Shown here one piece after another: positions 36,542 to 47,566 of a stretch of 64,000 nucleotides of DNA. The notes under the pieces are model-generated. The model was given only the letters and a program-made list of their open reading frames with translations. It made no database searches and had not been told where the DNA came from. Origin of the DNA: Tetradesmus obliquus (Eukaryota; Chlorophyta; Chlorophyceae; Sphaeropleales; Scenedesmaceae); NCBI GenBank assembly GCA_030272155.1, contig CP126205.1, positions 1,662,501-1,726,500 of the forward strand, in the 5' to 3' direction. The first letter of the stretch is position 1; the number at the start of each line of letters is the position of its first letter. The position numbers and the translations under genes were made by a program.

Positions 36542-38456
36542 TTTTGATGGGCTCCCAGAAAGCCACCTGAGAGGGGTGGCTCATGGCGCAGTTGACCACA
36601 AGCGTCTGCAATCAGAAATAACAAGATGACAGAATTACATGTTACAGCATATGACACAGCGTTACGAGGGGTAACTCATGGCGCAGTTGACCACAAGTGT
36701 CTGCAATCAACAGGAAGCAGACCGCAACACAGAACACAGCGTTGAGGAATTTGTCAAGAGCAGAAACCAGAGATCCCAGCGCAACACAAACAAGGCAGTG
36801 AAGCAATGGCTCAAGCTGTTGCACTAGTAAAGCAGGGAAAGATACATGCTGCTGCTTCATAACAGGCATAAGCACACACCTTTGGCAGCACCAGCGGCAC
36901 GCGCGATTGGCGCACATACGCATACCCTCCCGCCTCATCAAACCACGCCTTTGTAACACCCTCGGCCCTCAGGCTGTTGGCCAGCAGAAACCCAAACCCT
37001 AGCCTGTCAGCGCATGCAGAATCCTGCAAAAACCATGCAAAAGCATGCACAACGCATCCAAAAAGCATGCATAAAGTCCGCTAAACAGGCATCAGCACGC
37101 ACCTTAGGCAGCACCAGCGGCACGCGCGATTGGCGCACATACGCATAGCCTCCAGCCTCATCAAACCATGCCTTTGTAACACCCTCGGCCCGCAAACTGT
37201 TGGCCAGCAGAACCCCAAACCCTGGCCTGTCAGCAGCACCAGGGCCTAAGCTGAGGCCAGGCATTGCTGCTGCTGCTGCTGCGCCGGGGCGGCTGCTTGG
37301 GCTGGGGGAGAGGGGTGGCAGGGGGCTGGCGGGGCAGGGGGAGCCGACAGAACCTGCAGCGGCAGCAGCAGCAGCAGCAGCAGCAGCAGCGGGTAAGGAG
37401 AGGTAAGCAGCTTGCCACCAGAACTGCAGAACTTACACGTGCAACATATGATTCATTCAGAGGTGCAATGAACATACAGTAACCAAGCAGCTGAAAACAA
37501 AGGAGCAGGAGCCTCACCCAGGGCACGGCTGTTGCTGCTGCCAGCCATGCCGCCATTCATCAGATCTAATAAACATAACATGAACCTAACAGTAACATGA
37601 ATTATGATAAGAAGAGAAAGCAGAAGTCTCACCCAGCGCGGGGCTGTCACTGCTGCCAGCCATGCCGCCCTTTACTGGACTGCACAGCGGCGAAGCACCA
37701 CTGCCGGCAGCAGCAGCAGCAGCAGCAGCAGCAGCGCCTGCACCAGCCGCCACCTTGCTGCTGCTGCTGCTGGCTGGCTGCGGGTAAGCCAGGTCCACCT
37801 GGAATGTTTTGAGCTGGCGGCTCTTGCTGGTGCCTTTTTTGGGGCCGCTCAGCGCCGCCATGTCGGCCCTGCAGCATTTGAATCAAAATTTGAATGTGTT
37901 ATTTGTGTTGTGTATGTAACAACGGTGTGAATAGTTTGTTGTGTCACGTAACAAAGTGTTTACATGCATAGTTTGAAGTACGTAATGAACAATGAAGTGA
38001 TGCTGGCAACTGCAGCGGCTCTAGCTGGTGCCTTTGTTGGCGCGGCCGTGTCGGCACTGCAGCGTGTGGCAATGTTACCTTGGCAGCTTGCGACACTGCT
38101 GACTATGATGGCAACTGATGCACAATGACCACTCCTACGATTGCTGGCACATGTGCGGTGGCGGCTGTGTCATTATATGAGAGGGACAGGCAGGGGAGGG
38201 CAGCAGTGCTGCTGGATGTGGTAGCCAGCATGCCGGCTGGTGTGCGGTGTCGAGGGTGAGCAGGCTTCACAACAAGCGAAACACAGTTAACGAGCGGCAG
38301 CAGCAGCAGCAGCAGCCGCAGCAGCCGCAGCAGCCGCAGCAGCAGCAGCAGCGGCAGCAGCAGCAGAAGCAGCAGCAGCGCCAGGCTCACCTGTACACCA
38401 GCCCAAAAAGATCCTGGATGATGTTGGCAAGCCTGGCCTGATCTGCTGCTGCCACA

Positions 38457-38487
<31 letters not shown>

Positions 38488-39900
38488 CTGCTGCTGCTGC
38501 CGCCTCTTTACTGCTGCTGCTGCTGCCGCCTTGACTAGCAGCTGCCAGATCAGCAGCAGCTGCCTCTTTGCCTTTCTTGCCCTTATTGCTGCCCTTGCCA
38601 CCGCTTGCTGCTTTCTTCCCAGCTGCCTCACTTTGCTGCTGCTGCTTGGAATCTGGCGGCGCCTCTGCTGCTTTCGCGCTGCTGTCTGTCTGCCCAGTGC
38701 TGCTGGCAGCTGCGCCGTTGTGTGCTGTCGCTGCTGCCTCGCCGCCTGCCTCCCTGCAGACACGCAGCAGTGCACACGGCTACTTGGCAAAAACCAGGAG
38801 TCAACATGCATGCCAATAAAAAAACTTATGCTGCTCCAGTTGAGCTGTGGATACCACAGTATGCATTAGCGTAAACCAGCTACACAGAAACACCAACTGT
38901 GCACGAGCATGCCCAGCTGTTGCTGCCTTACTGGCACTCTGTTCCCCACTAACGAGCCTGAGACACCTGTCACGCTAGTAAGCCCTCAGACAGGCCTCGC
39001 ACGAGCTGCCAGCAGCATAGCCAGAACAAACAGCTGGTGCAGTCACTGCTCTGCAAAGCAGCTGCTCTCCCACCAACACAAGCTTTCTTGCAAACCTACT
39101 CACTTGTACAGGTGGTCCATCAGAAACCTGCACAGCGTCACTACCCTCTTTGGAAGCGCCGACGCAGCCGCCAGCTGCGCCGCATGGCTCCCCCAGCCTC
39201 TCAACCCTAAACCACCGCCGCCGCCGTCAGCGCCTAAACCCTGCCCCAAGCCGCCAGATCCGCCTAATCCCTGCCCCGCGCCGCCCATCACCAGCGCCCC
39301 GACCCCGACGCCGCCAAGCCCTGAACCGCCGCCGCCGCCAGGACCAGGGCTTAGCGATCCCGGGTGGCCTCCTAAGCCGCCGGCCCCGGCCCCGATCGTG
39401 CCTTCGAGTAAACCCAGTGCGGCGGCCTCGCGGTTTTGCCGCAGGGCCCGCAGGAGGTTTAGGGCTTGGCAGGGTAAGCCGCCGGCTGCGCTGAGCAGCA
39501 TTTTGAAGAGGAAGAGCAGCTCGCAGGAGAGGCAGAACTCTGCTGCTGGCTCGGGCTTGTGCTGCAGGATGGCTGCTCGAAAGGCCGGCGTGAAGTACAG
39601 CACCTGCAGGAAAGCAAAGAAATGAACAGCAAGGGGAGCAGGAGCACGAAAGTTTTAGTGTTGGAGGTTGCAGGTGGTTGACTGTCTGATGCTGGAAAAC
39701 ATGCTGCGGAACCAGCCACTACAGCAGCAGCGGATAAGGCTTGTGCTGCAGGATTGCTGCCCGGAAGGCGGGCGTGAAGTACAGCACCTGCGGCAGCAGC
39801 AGCAGCAGCAGGGATTGCGGGCGGCAGCAGCAGCAGCAGCAGCTGAGGCTTGTGTTGCAGGATGGCTGCTCGGAAAGCAGGCGTGAAGTACAGCACCTGC

Positions 39901-39943
<43 letters not shown>

Positions 39944-42900
39944 AGTGCGGGCAGCAGCAGCAGCTAAGGCTTGTGCTGCAGAATGGCTGCTGGGAAGGCG
40001 GGCGTGAAGTACAGCACCTGCGGCAGCAGCAGCAGGGGTTGCGGGCAGCAGCAGCAGCAGCAGCAGCAGCATATAAGGCTTGTGCTGCAGGATGGCTGCT
40101 GGGAAGGCAGGCACGAAGTACCGCACCTGAGCATGATCAACAAGTAACACATTAGTGCCGGGCGCAGCAAGTAATGATGAAGTGCAGACCACTACAGCAG
40201 CCAAACCACCGCTGATGAACAATATTTATATTGGTAATTTCAAACGGCAGTCTTGCAAGTCTGGGGCTTTCAACGCGTCACCGGTATGCTTCCCAGATGG
40301 CACAGGTCCTAGAACAGCAACCAACACTAAACGCAGTATAGATCACCTGCAGCAGCGAGTTGCAGTTGAGGTCCTTCCCCAACCTAGCAATCTTGTCTTG
40401 TTGCAGGAGGTGAAGTCAAAATCCTCAAAGCGCATCACAACCCCCAAAACCCAAATTCTACGCCCAGCATTCACATTTTGCTCTGCAAACTCCATGTTTA
40501 CAGATGTTGCGGCAGACACAAATAGAAAAAAACTGCAAATACACACCTGCAACAGCGCGTTGCAGTAGCAGTTGGGCAGGTCGTTCTCCAGCCCAGCAAA
40601 GCGTGTCTTGTTGCAGTAGGTGAAGTCAAACTCCTCAAAGCGCAGGCTGCTCTGAGCACGGATGACCAGCCGCTTGTAGCGCTGCGGCAGCAGCACGCCG
40701 CCGCCCGCCAGCCGGCTCTGCGTGAAAGAAATGAAACCAAGGCAGAGAAAGATGGTTTACGGTTTTGTTGTCTTGGATGACCAGCCGCTTGTAGCGCTGC
40801 GGCAGCAGCACGCCGCCGCCCGCCAGCCGGCTCTGCAGACATGGGTCAAGGCAGTTAAGTTCAGTCAAAGTTGTTACTTTGTGCCCAGGTGACCAGCCGC
40901 TTGTAGCGCTGCGGCAGCAGCACGCCGCCGCCCGCCAGCCGGTTCTGCAGGAGAGGGCAGTCAACGGGCAGTCAAAGAGCAGTCAAATTTTGACTGTCAA
41001 AGTTGTTACTTTGTGCCTGGATGACCAGGCGCTTGTAGCGCTGCGGCAGCAGCACGCCGCCACCAGCCAGCCGGCTCTGTGGAAAACAACGAATACAAAG
41101 GCAGCGACAAGCAGTTCAAGATTCGAATTGACATGTTGAAAGCGTGACATGCGGCACGGATGACCAGCCGCTGGTAGCGCTGCGGCAGCAGCAGTGCACC
41201 CCCCAGCCAGCCGGCTCTGCATGCATAGAGACGGTCAAGCCAGCACAGCTGTCGACCTTGGCAGTCACATGCTGGGCAAAATTGGAGCTCGGCGCGCATC
41301 AGCAGCCGCTTGGAACGCTGTCGCAGCAGCAAGATACTTTGACCAACCAATTCTGCAGTGCCAAATCACGGAATTTGATGCTCAGCTCACTAACACTTAC
41401 TAATACTTACTAACACTTACTAACACTACGACAACAGCGCACCTGCACTCGTGCTGCACGTGCTGCCTCAACGTTTGCTTTCTCCTCGGCTAGCTTCAGC
41501 CGGGCGTGCTGCAGGTGCAGCGCCGCCTTGCGCGCCGCGCCTGGCGCCTTGGACCTGCTGTAGTGGGGGTTGGGGATGTACCCAATGAAGTCCACCTGTA
41601 TAAAGGGGGGATGAAGTGAAGTAAGTAAAGTAAGAAGAGTGTCAGGCGCAATGTTGGGTGTAAGCTCTAGCTAGCTGCACACACTGTGTGCAAGTTTCGT
41701 TCTGGAGTTGCAAAAAGCCTGGTATGGATCGCTGCATGATCAAGGAAGTAGGCCCTTGGACCTGCTGTGTTGGGGGCTGGAATTGTACCTGATGAAGGTG
41801 ACAGCCGCAGGAGAATGCCAGGCACAGTATTCGATTTTCAGTGCAGCATCAACAATTCGCGGCGGTTTGCCCACATCAATGGACAGCGTCTCAGGCACAT
41901 CAGACAGCAGCCGCGTGCCGGCTCACCAATCAACAGCTCGACTCGCACATCCAAAATCCAGAAGATTGTGGCTTTTGGATTCAGTGCATGGGTTGTGTAG
42001 GTAATTTGACGTTTAGGTTTTAGTGTTCATGTTTGGGGTTCAGGGTTTAAAACCTCGCCTGCTTCAGCTCCTTTTTCAGTGCAGCATCCACCACCCGTGG
42101 CGGCTTGGCCACATCAATCGACAGCGTCTCAGGCACACACAACACACCGCGTTTCCCATTCTGGGGTCAAGGTATAAAGATTAGAGATTCAACACCTCAC
42201 CTGCTTCAGCTCCTTTTTCAGTGCAGCATCAACAACCCGCGGAGGTTTGCCCACATCAATCGACAGCGTCTCAGGCACATCAGACAGCAGACGCGTGCCG
42301 GCCACAGCAGCAGCAGCAGCAGCAGCGCTGGTGGCGCCCGCAGCTGCTGCTGCTGCCAGCAGCAGCGCGTGGGGCCCTGGGGCAGCATCGAAGGGCCCGG
42401 CCTCTGCGATGATGGGGCGGCTGCGCCCCGCCTGCATGCACAGCAGCAAGACATGGTTGTTCTAACCCTCATGTTGAAGGTGACTGTGGCATTCTGCGAT
42501 CATGTGGGTGGGTGCTAGCTGAGGCACGCTCCTAATAAAGGTCTGTGCACATGTTGCCTGATAAACAAAAAACCTAAGCCGCCGTTGCCTTTTGCACTGG
42601 GTGCACCAGCCGCTGCTGCTGCCTGCTGCATGTTGAGACGCATGTACACATGGCTCCTGCACACCCTATCACGCCTCTCCCATCACACCTGATAAACCCA
42701 TCAACACCTAAAACCTGACCTCACCTTGCGCACTGGGTGTGCCAGCCGCTGCTGCTGCCTGCTGCGTGCAGATATGCGCGGCGTGTGGCTGGCGCTCCAC
42801 AGGTGCAGGTAGCCGCCGCTGCCGCCGAAAGCAACTGCTTCTCCGGATGGGCTAAGCGCTGTGCAGCGCAGGCTGTCACCCGCAGTTTCAACCTGCAGAC

Positions 42901-45900
42901 GTGTGCATGCAAAAGAGCGGCACGCAAGATGTAAGAGCAACGGTCTGAGGAGTGCAGGATTGCCTCGATGATGCGACTTTGTGTGGTTTGGTGGTTGAGG
43001 TGTGAACCGGGTAGTGAGGTGGCTGGAGCTGCACAGGTGCAGGTAGCCACCGCTGCCGCCGAATGCAACTGCTTCTCCGGATGCGCCTGATGGCTGCACA
43101 GCGCAGGCTGTCACCTGCCGTCTCCACCTGTAAGAGCAGTTCACAATATAAGAGTGCAGGTCGATGGATGGATAGAGGGGCCACATGAGCAGCATCAGTC
43201 AACGAATTGCTCGCTGCGCTACCTGGTAGATTCAGCTGTGGCGGGGTTTGAGGGGTCTGCCAGCATGAAGAGGCCGGTGGGCGACGTGGCCAGCAGGCTC
43301 TAAGCATTGCTGCGCAGCATCACTATAAAAGAAAAATGGATACGCTTACCTGGTAGGTTTCAGCGGTGGCTGGGTTTGATGGGTCTGCCAGCATGAAGAG
43401 GCCAGTCGGTGATGCAGCCAGCAGGCTCATGCTTGCATTTCGTCACAGCAGTATCAGCAATAATAACACTCCTGCGCATATTTGGTGAGTTTCAGCAGTG
43501 GAGGGGTTGGCGGGGTCTGCCAGCACACACATAACCTGAGCTGGCTGCATTGCTGCGCGGCAGCAGCAGCTGTCATGCATACTTTGTACACCACACGCAC
43601 CTGGTAGGTTGCAGCAGTGGCGGTGTTTGAGGGGTCTGCCAGCAAGACCAAACCAGGCGGCGACGTCGCCAGCAGGATCAAAGTTGCAGTTTTGCACAGC
43701 AACAACTGTCTACATAGTTTGTACATCGCACGCACCTGGTAGGTTGCAGAGGTGGCAGGGTTTGACGGGTCCACCAGCATGAACTGCCCAGTTGGCAGCA
43801 TCGCCAGCAGGCTCGCAGCTGCATCGCTGCGCAGCATTAGCTGTAAAATCCAACTGCTGTGCTTACCTGGTAGGTTTCAGCGGTGGCGGGGTTTGAGGGG
43901 TCTGCCAGCATGAAGAGGCCAGTTGGTGATGTAGCCAGCAGGCTCATGCTGTTGACGGGGTGCCAGGCCAGCATGCCGGGGGCGGCACATGGCAGCGTGA
44001 ACAGAGGGTGGATGGCAGACCTGCAGCATGAAGCAGCACAGTTGAACATCATCTTTGACTTTACTTTCTGATACAAACACGCCTGTGCTGTTTACAGGGT
44101 GCCACGCCAGCATGTGAACAGCAGACTTGTGCAACACACAAGTCCAGAGTCACCAGACACACAATTCTTGAATGGTGACAATGATGGTCAAACACTTTGA
44201 CCATCTGCTCACCTGCAGTCAAACACCTTGACTGCAGTCAAACACTTTGACCACCTGCTCACCTGCAGTCAAACACCTTGACCACATTCTCTGCCATGAC
44301 TTGTCCCATGCGCTTGCTGTAGCCGGCAGTAGCCACTACACCCCTCTTCACTGACCGCAGTCAAACACTTTGACCAACTGCTCACCTGCAGTCAAACACC
44401 TTGACCGCAGTCAAACACTTTGACCACGTGCTCACCTGCAGTCAAACACCTTGACCACGTTCGCTGCCATGACTTGCCCCATGCGCTTGGCGTAGCCTGC
44501 AGTGGCCACCAGGTCCCCTGTACTTTGACCACAGTCAGACACTTCGACCATGGTCAAACACTTTGACCATCTGCTTACCTGCAGTCAAACACCTTGACCA
44601 CGTTCTCTGCCATGACCTGCCCCATGCGCTTGCTGTAGCCGGCAGTAGCCACTACGCCCCTCTTCACTGAACCGCGGTCAAACACTTTGACCAACTGCTC
44701 ACCTGCAGTCGAACACCTTGACCGCAGTCAAACACTTTCACCATCTGCTCACCTGCAGTCAAACACCTTGACCACATTCTCTGCCATGACCTGCCCCATG
44801 CGCTTGCTGTAGCCGGCAGTGGCCACCAGGTCCCCTTGGACCTCCATTGCTGACACACCACCTGTGTGCGCCAGAGTGGTGGATGATGGCTGCGCACAAA
44901 AGTAGCAGGGCACAGCATGCCATGTTAACAACGTGGCAGCATCTGACAGCATGCCATGTGATGTGATAGCATGTCATGCCAGTCCCCTTGGACCTCCATT
45001 GCTGACAGGCCACCTGTGTGCGCCAGAGTGGTGGATGATGGCTGCGGAAAGGAAAGAAGCAGGGTACAGCATGCCATGTCATAATGTGGCAGCATGTGAC
45101 AGCATGCCATGTAAAAGCATGTGTAAGCATGCCATGCAGGTTCCCTTGGACCTCCATTGCTGACACGCCACCTGTGTGCGCCAGAGTCGTGGAAGAAGGC
45201 TGCAGGAAGCGCACAGCGGAGAATAACAGCACACAACAAACGGGAAACAGCCGATTCTAGGAGAACGTGCGAAAGGCCATTGCAAGGTGGATTGATCGCA
45301 GCGCACAATGGCAGGTGAGTCAGCTGGCATATTGCACCAAGGCAAGCGTAACAGAACTGCAGTTGCAACACAGGATACCCGCAACATGGCTGCATGCAGC
45401 CACCACCCGCCTACCTGCCAGTTGGTGCGCGAGTCTATCAGCAGCACACGCCCAGCTGCTGTTGCTGCTGCTACTGCACCCCTGTGGCCCACAGGCCCCC
45501 GAAGCATGGACAGGCCATCACCAGCAACTGGCGCAGACTGCAGCACAGCAGTAGCATGGGGAGGTGCCACAGGGCGATCAGCAAGCAGCAATGTGGGCAC
45601 GGCGTGTAAAAGAAATCGAGGACAGCACAGCTCTGTTTGCAGATAATCAACGCTCGTAACTAAGCTCTGACAATCATGCAGAAACTGTGCAGCTGTCGCA
45701 TTGTGTGCCAAGATGCGAGACCATCGTGACATGCTGCTGCTCGCCAGCTGTAGCCCCTTGCATGCAGCGTCGCTGCATCCCTTGCTGCGCAGCAGCGCAT
45801 TGCCATGCAGTCGCTAGTAGCAATGCAAAACTACCACTCACCGCCTTTGCCACTTTGTTGGTGATGAGGTCATGCGTGTAGACGTGCCCGCTGCTTCCAG

Positions 45901-47566
45901 CAATCAGCAGCCTGCTGCTGCCGGTGCTGGGCTCAATCACTGCAGACACCCACGCCTCCCCATCCTGCAGCAGCAGCAGCAGCAGTTACATGATTGATCA
46001 ATGCACAGCATCCTGGCAGCCTACTGCTGCCGGTGCTGGGCTCAATCACTGCAGACACCCACGCCTCGCCATCCTCCAGCAGCAGCAGCAGCAGACACAG
46101 ATTTGTTTGATTGCAGTGCTCAGAAGTCACCCCCTGCCAGCGTGCTGCTGCTGTTGCTGCCCTTGCTTGCTGCAACTCTTTACATTGCATACCAAATGCC
46201 TGCCGCCTCACCTCCAAAAGGTTAGCTGCTGCGCGCGTGTAGCCGCCATTCGTGCGCAGCGCTATCCTGCTGCTGCTGACGCTGACTGCACTAGCTGCAG
46301 AAAGCGCATGTCACATGAATGCAGCCGCCTCACCTCCACAAGGTTTGCTGCTGCTCTCGTGTAGCCGCCATTTGTGCACAGCGCCACTCTGCTGCTGCTG
46401 ACGCTGACCGCGCAATCGCTCAGCAGCGTGAGGTCCAGCACTGCCGACGGGTGCGCCTGCCAGCTGGCAAACCTGTTTGAAATGTGTACACGACAACACG
46501 ACAAAGTAACAAGTTACATAGCGCAGCACGGTGTAGGTTACTCTAGAAGCAGGCTGGAGCATGTCTGCAGTGCGCATGCTGCGATGTCTAGCAGACATTG
46601 CATCTGTGTGGTTGCCTTGCCTTTCTTGAGGGGTGCGTCGCCGCTGCATGTGCTGCTCGCACAGTGTACAGTACTGCGACACCCGCATCGTGTGCTTCCT
46701 GGTCTGCTGTTGGTATGTTAGTTGTTGCTGACGGTTTCTGACGCCTGCAATGCCACCTTACTGTGCAGGCGTGTTTTCGAGTATACACCTGCCTTGCTCA
46801 TCCTGGCAACAGCTTTGCAGTGCAACAACCGCAGCTGCCGACCAGGTGCGCATACTGCAGACTGCTCCGATGCCTAACCAGGCATAACTTGCTGTCTGCA
46901 ACAATTCCTGCATTTTTCAAGCCACTGCATCTTGCTGCCAGTGCTGTTGCTGCTGCTGAATTCGATGCAGCGCAGTCCCTGGCAGCGCTGTTGCAGCATC
47001 ACCTGCTGAGCATTGGGCACTGCAGCGTGTACAGCATTCCAGACTCGGTGCCTGCAGGACAAGCAGCAGCAAGTTTTTTTTAGATCCACTAAGCATTACG
47101 AAACAGCAGCTTCACGCAGTTGAAGCGTGAAAGGACACAACAGGCGACCTGACAACTTTTACTCTGGAGCACTGCATTAAATGCAGCAACGCACAGGAAC
47201 GCTGAGATGTGTTGAGCCATACTAAGAGTGCAGCTGTCATACCGATGTTTAGGCATGTATGCTAGTCTTCTTGACCATGAATGTAGGCTCTGCTGCTGCA
47301 GTTGCTGCTGCCTCCACTGCTGCTGCTGCTGTTGCACGCACCAGCCCATAGCGCCTCATACTGCTGATCGAACTGCACTGCTGTGACCTGCAAATCATTA
47401 CAAACGTGTTCAGCAGGTGGATTTTCAGCCAGATCCGCGACCTTTTGCACTTTGCTGGCCTTACCGGTTCAGGGAAGCGGGGGTCCAAGGGAACAGCAAG
47501 CAGTTCACCAAGCCACTCGCCCTCGCCTTGCCAGCCATGCGTGACGCCATAACCGTTATCGTACAT
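29250..47566 (-). CDS. PAN2: PAN2, catalytic subunit of the PAN2-PAN3 poly(A) nuclease
   Basis: Cytoplasmic deadenylase that shortens mRNA poly(A) tails with PAN3. Complete model, 25 exons, 1758 residues, all phases consistent (minus): 47465-47566, 47342-47387, 47003-47051, 46334-46472, 45842-45964, 45415-45537, 44753-44889, 43867-44020, 42725-42892, 42201-42431, 41443-41595, 40547-40717, 39104-39603, 38391-38753, 37633-37868, 37103-37353, 36206-36605, 35286-35482, 34149-34832, 33704-33805, 33126-33244, 32002-32132, 31076-31230, 29936-30334, 29250-29393. WD40 region about 35-350 ([33 protein letters not shown]). Linker [13 protein letters not shown]-like domain about 480-1440 ([30 protein letters not shown]), lacking the protease cysteine as in PAN2 generally. 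DEDDh exonuclease: DAEF (D1458, E1460), GHGLKQDF (D1566), HDSIEDA (H1691, D1696), so all catalytic residues are present. Longer than human PAN2 through Ala/Ser/Gln insertions in exons 13-17, 19 and 24. Confidence 0.96.
29530..29740 (-). repeat. Donor-side copies of PAN2 exon 24
   Basis: Repeats of the exon end coding ALYN.Y.KLQ with GTGAGGGCAGGCAACTG donor context, near 29650-29740 and in shortened form near 29540-29580. Confidence 0.8.
30480..30745 (-). repeat. Two acceptor-side copies of PAN2 exon 24
   Basis: Copies coding [19 protein letters not shown] (about 30480-30594) and [20 protein letters not shown] (about 30675-30743) lie upstream of the complete exon 29936-30334. The second is more diverged. 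Confidence 0.9.
30805..31390 (-). repeat. Edge copies of PAN2 exon 23 on both sides
   Basis: Downstream: a 3' copy with donor coding [17 protein letters not shown] (about 30925-30992) and a remnant near 30805-30840. Upstream: a 5' copy with acceptor near 31290-31385. The complete exon is 31076-31230. Confidence 0.88.
31446..31503. repeat. 58-base nearly pure poly-G tract
   Basis: Runs of G broken by single C bases (31474, 31482, 31498), in PAN2 intron 22. On the transcribed strand it is poly-C. Confidence 0.97.
31686..31930 (-). repeat. Donor-side copies of PAN2 exon 22
   Basis: Copies near 31686-31745 and 31868-31930 repeat the exon end (coding roughly [13 protein letters not shown]) and its donor, downstream of exon 32002-32132. 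Confidence 0.88.
32172..32850 (-). repeat. Six acceptor-side copies of PAN2 exon 22
   Basis: Copies near 32172, 32300, 32440, 32547, 32680 and 32815 repeat the intron end plus the exon start coding [14 protein letters not shown]. They lie upstream of the complete exon and are of variable length. Confidence 0.9.
32953..33056 (-). pseudogene. Dead duplicate of PAN2 exon 21 (catalytic DAEF changed to DAKF)
   Basis: Near-complete copy of exon 21 on its downstream side, coding [20 protein letters not shown]. The catalytic Glu codon GAG is AAG (Lys). A CAG acceptor and a CAG|GTGAAG donor flank it, but in the phase left by either exon 20 or exon 21 it reads into a stop at once. It therefore cannot replace or extend the active exon. 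Confidence 0.85.
33377..33549 (-). repeat. Acceptor-side copies of the PAN2 exon 21 edge with CTG runs
   Basis: Copies near 33377-33436 and 33498-33549 carry GGCCCCTCCTGGCGTGGCC-type sequence and CTGCAG, each preceded (sense) by a (CTG)n run. The same segment precedes the real exon, where phase favours the inner acceptor (exon start at 33244). Confidence 0.82.
33850..35785 (-). repeat. Acceptor-side copies of PAN2 exons 20, 19 and 18
   Basis: Exon 20 start ([18 protein letters not shown]) is repeated at about 33850-33935. Exon 19 start ([18 protein letters not shown]) is repeated at about 34889-34972. Exon 18 start (PAVPIQ.SFELTA) is repeated near 35536, 35637 and 35757. All lie upstream of their complete exons, which occupy the gaps. 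Confidence 0.88.
35872..35925 (-). repeat. Donor-side copy of PAN2 exon 17
   Basis: Repeats [10 protein letters not shown] and following sequence, downstream of exon 36206-36605; the donor GT is changed. Confidence 0.8.
35971..36136. repeat. 34-base minisatellite, nearly five units, PAN2 intron 17
   Basis: Perfect or near-perfect units of TGCCGACCCACACACTCAGT followed by ACCTTGCTGCCCTC. Each unit contains, on the minus strand, CAAG|GTACTGAG, a donor-like sequence. Confidence 0.95.
36664..36712 (-). repeat. Acceptor-side copy of PAN2 exon 17
   Basis: Repeats TGATTGCAG| and the exon start coding [11 protein letters not shown], upstream of exon 36206-36605. Confidence 0.88.
36880..37023 (-). 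other. Candidate in-frame cassette exon of PAN2 (copy of exon 16)
   Basis: Unlike nearly all other copies this one has both splice sites: TTTTGCAG| at 37024 and AAAG|GTGTGT at 36880. It is 144 bases, open, starts and ends in phase 0, and codes 48 residues beginning [18 protein letters not shown] and ending [12 protein letters not shown]. Exon 16 also ends in phase 0 and exon 17 starts in phase 0, so inclusion after exon 16 would insert a second copy of this segment without a frameshift. It cannot replace exon 16, because exon 15 ends in phase 1. Confidence 0.7.
37510..37560 (-). repeat. Donor-side copy of PAN2 exon 15
   Basis: Repeats the exon end coding [13 protein letters not shown] with the same phase and GTGAGG donor, downstream of exon 37633-37868. 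Confidence 0.88.
39727..40132 (-). repeat. Four acceptor-side copies of PAN2 exon 13
   Basis: Copies near 39727-39790, 39842-39900, 39963-40022 and 40075-40130 repeat the acceptor and the exon start coding [17 protein letters not shown], separated by (CTG)n runs on the sense strand. The complete exon is 39104-39603. Confidence 0.94.
40345..40432 (-). repeat. Donor-side copy of PAN2 exon 12
   Basis: Diverged repeat of the exon end (coding [15 protein letters not shown]) downstream of exon 40547-40717; frame-shifted before its end. Confidence 0.85.
40772..41350 (-). repeat. Five acceptor-side copies of PAN2 exon 12
   Basis: Copies near 40772, 40889, 41022, 41158 and 41295 repeat CAG| and the exon start coding [19 protein letters not shown]. 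They become more diverged with distance from the complete exon; the outermost is hardly recognisable. Confidence 0.93.
41740..42150 (-). repeat. Edge copies of PAN2 exons 11 and 10
   Basis: About 41740-41800 is a 5' copy of exon 11, upstream of it. About 41800-41945 and 42046-42150 are 3' copies of exon 10 (coding [18 protein letters not shown] and [10 protein letters not shown]), downstream of exon 42201-42431. Confidence 0.85.
42580..42625 (-). repeat. Donor-side copy of PAN2 exon 9
   Basis: Short repeat of the exon end coding [12 protein letters not shown], downstream of exon 42725-42892. Confidence 0.75.
43010..43135 (-). repeat. Frame-shifted acceptor-side copy of PAN2 exon 9
   Basis: Repeats [10 protein letters not shown], then a one-base insertion breaks the frame before the GGSGGYLHL region, although the DNA remains very similar to the exon. 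Confidence 0.9.
43222..43830 (-). repeat. Five donor-side copies of PAN2 exon 8
   Basis: Copies near 43222, 43348, 43475, 43600 and 43735 repeat the segment coding [20 protein letters not shown] and TAETYQ with a GTAAGC/GTGCGT-type donor, downstream of the complete exon 43867-44020. A short acceptor-side copy is at about 44085-44130. Confidence 0.93.
44200..44720 (-). repeat. Array of PAN2 exon 7 donor ends and short internal repeats
   Basis: Many copies of the exon end coding VVKVFDC with CAG|GTGAGC donors, some preceded by [11 protein letters not shown]. They are mixed with a simpler unit of the type CAGTCAAACACTTTGACCA. The complete exon is 44753-44889. Confidence 0.92.
44975..45200 (-). 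repeat. Two acceptor-side copies of PAN2 exon 7
   Basis: Copies near 44975-45045 and 45137-45202 repeat the acceptor and the exon start coding [17 protein letters not shown], upstream of the complete exon. Confidence 0.9.
46018..46275 (-). repeat. Edge copies of PAN2 exons 5 and 4
   Basis: About 46018-46082 is a 5' copy of exon 5 ([19 protein letters not shown]), upstream of it. About 46208-46275 is a 3' copy of exon 4 ([19 protein letters not shown]), downstream of it, with donor. Confidence 0.88.

Noticed and set aside
43222-43830. Tandem PAN2 exon 8 units as additional WD40 repeats
   Set aside because: They repeat the same blade segment with donors but lack acceptors at the exon's 5' edge, and lie inside the intron before exon 9.
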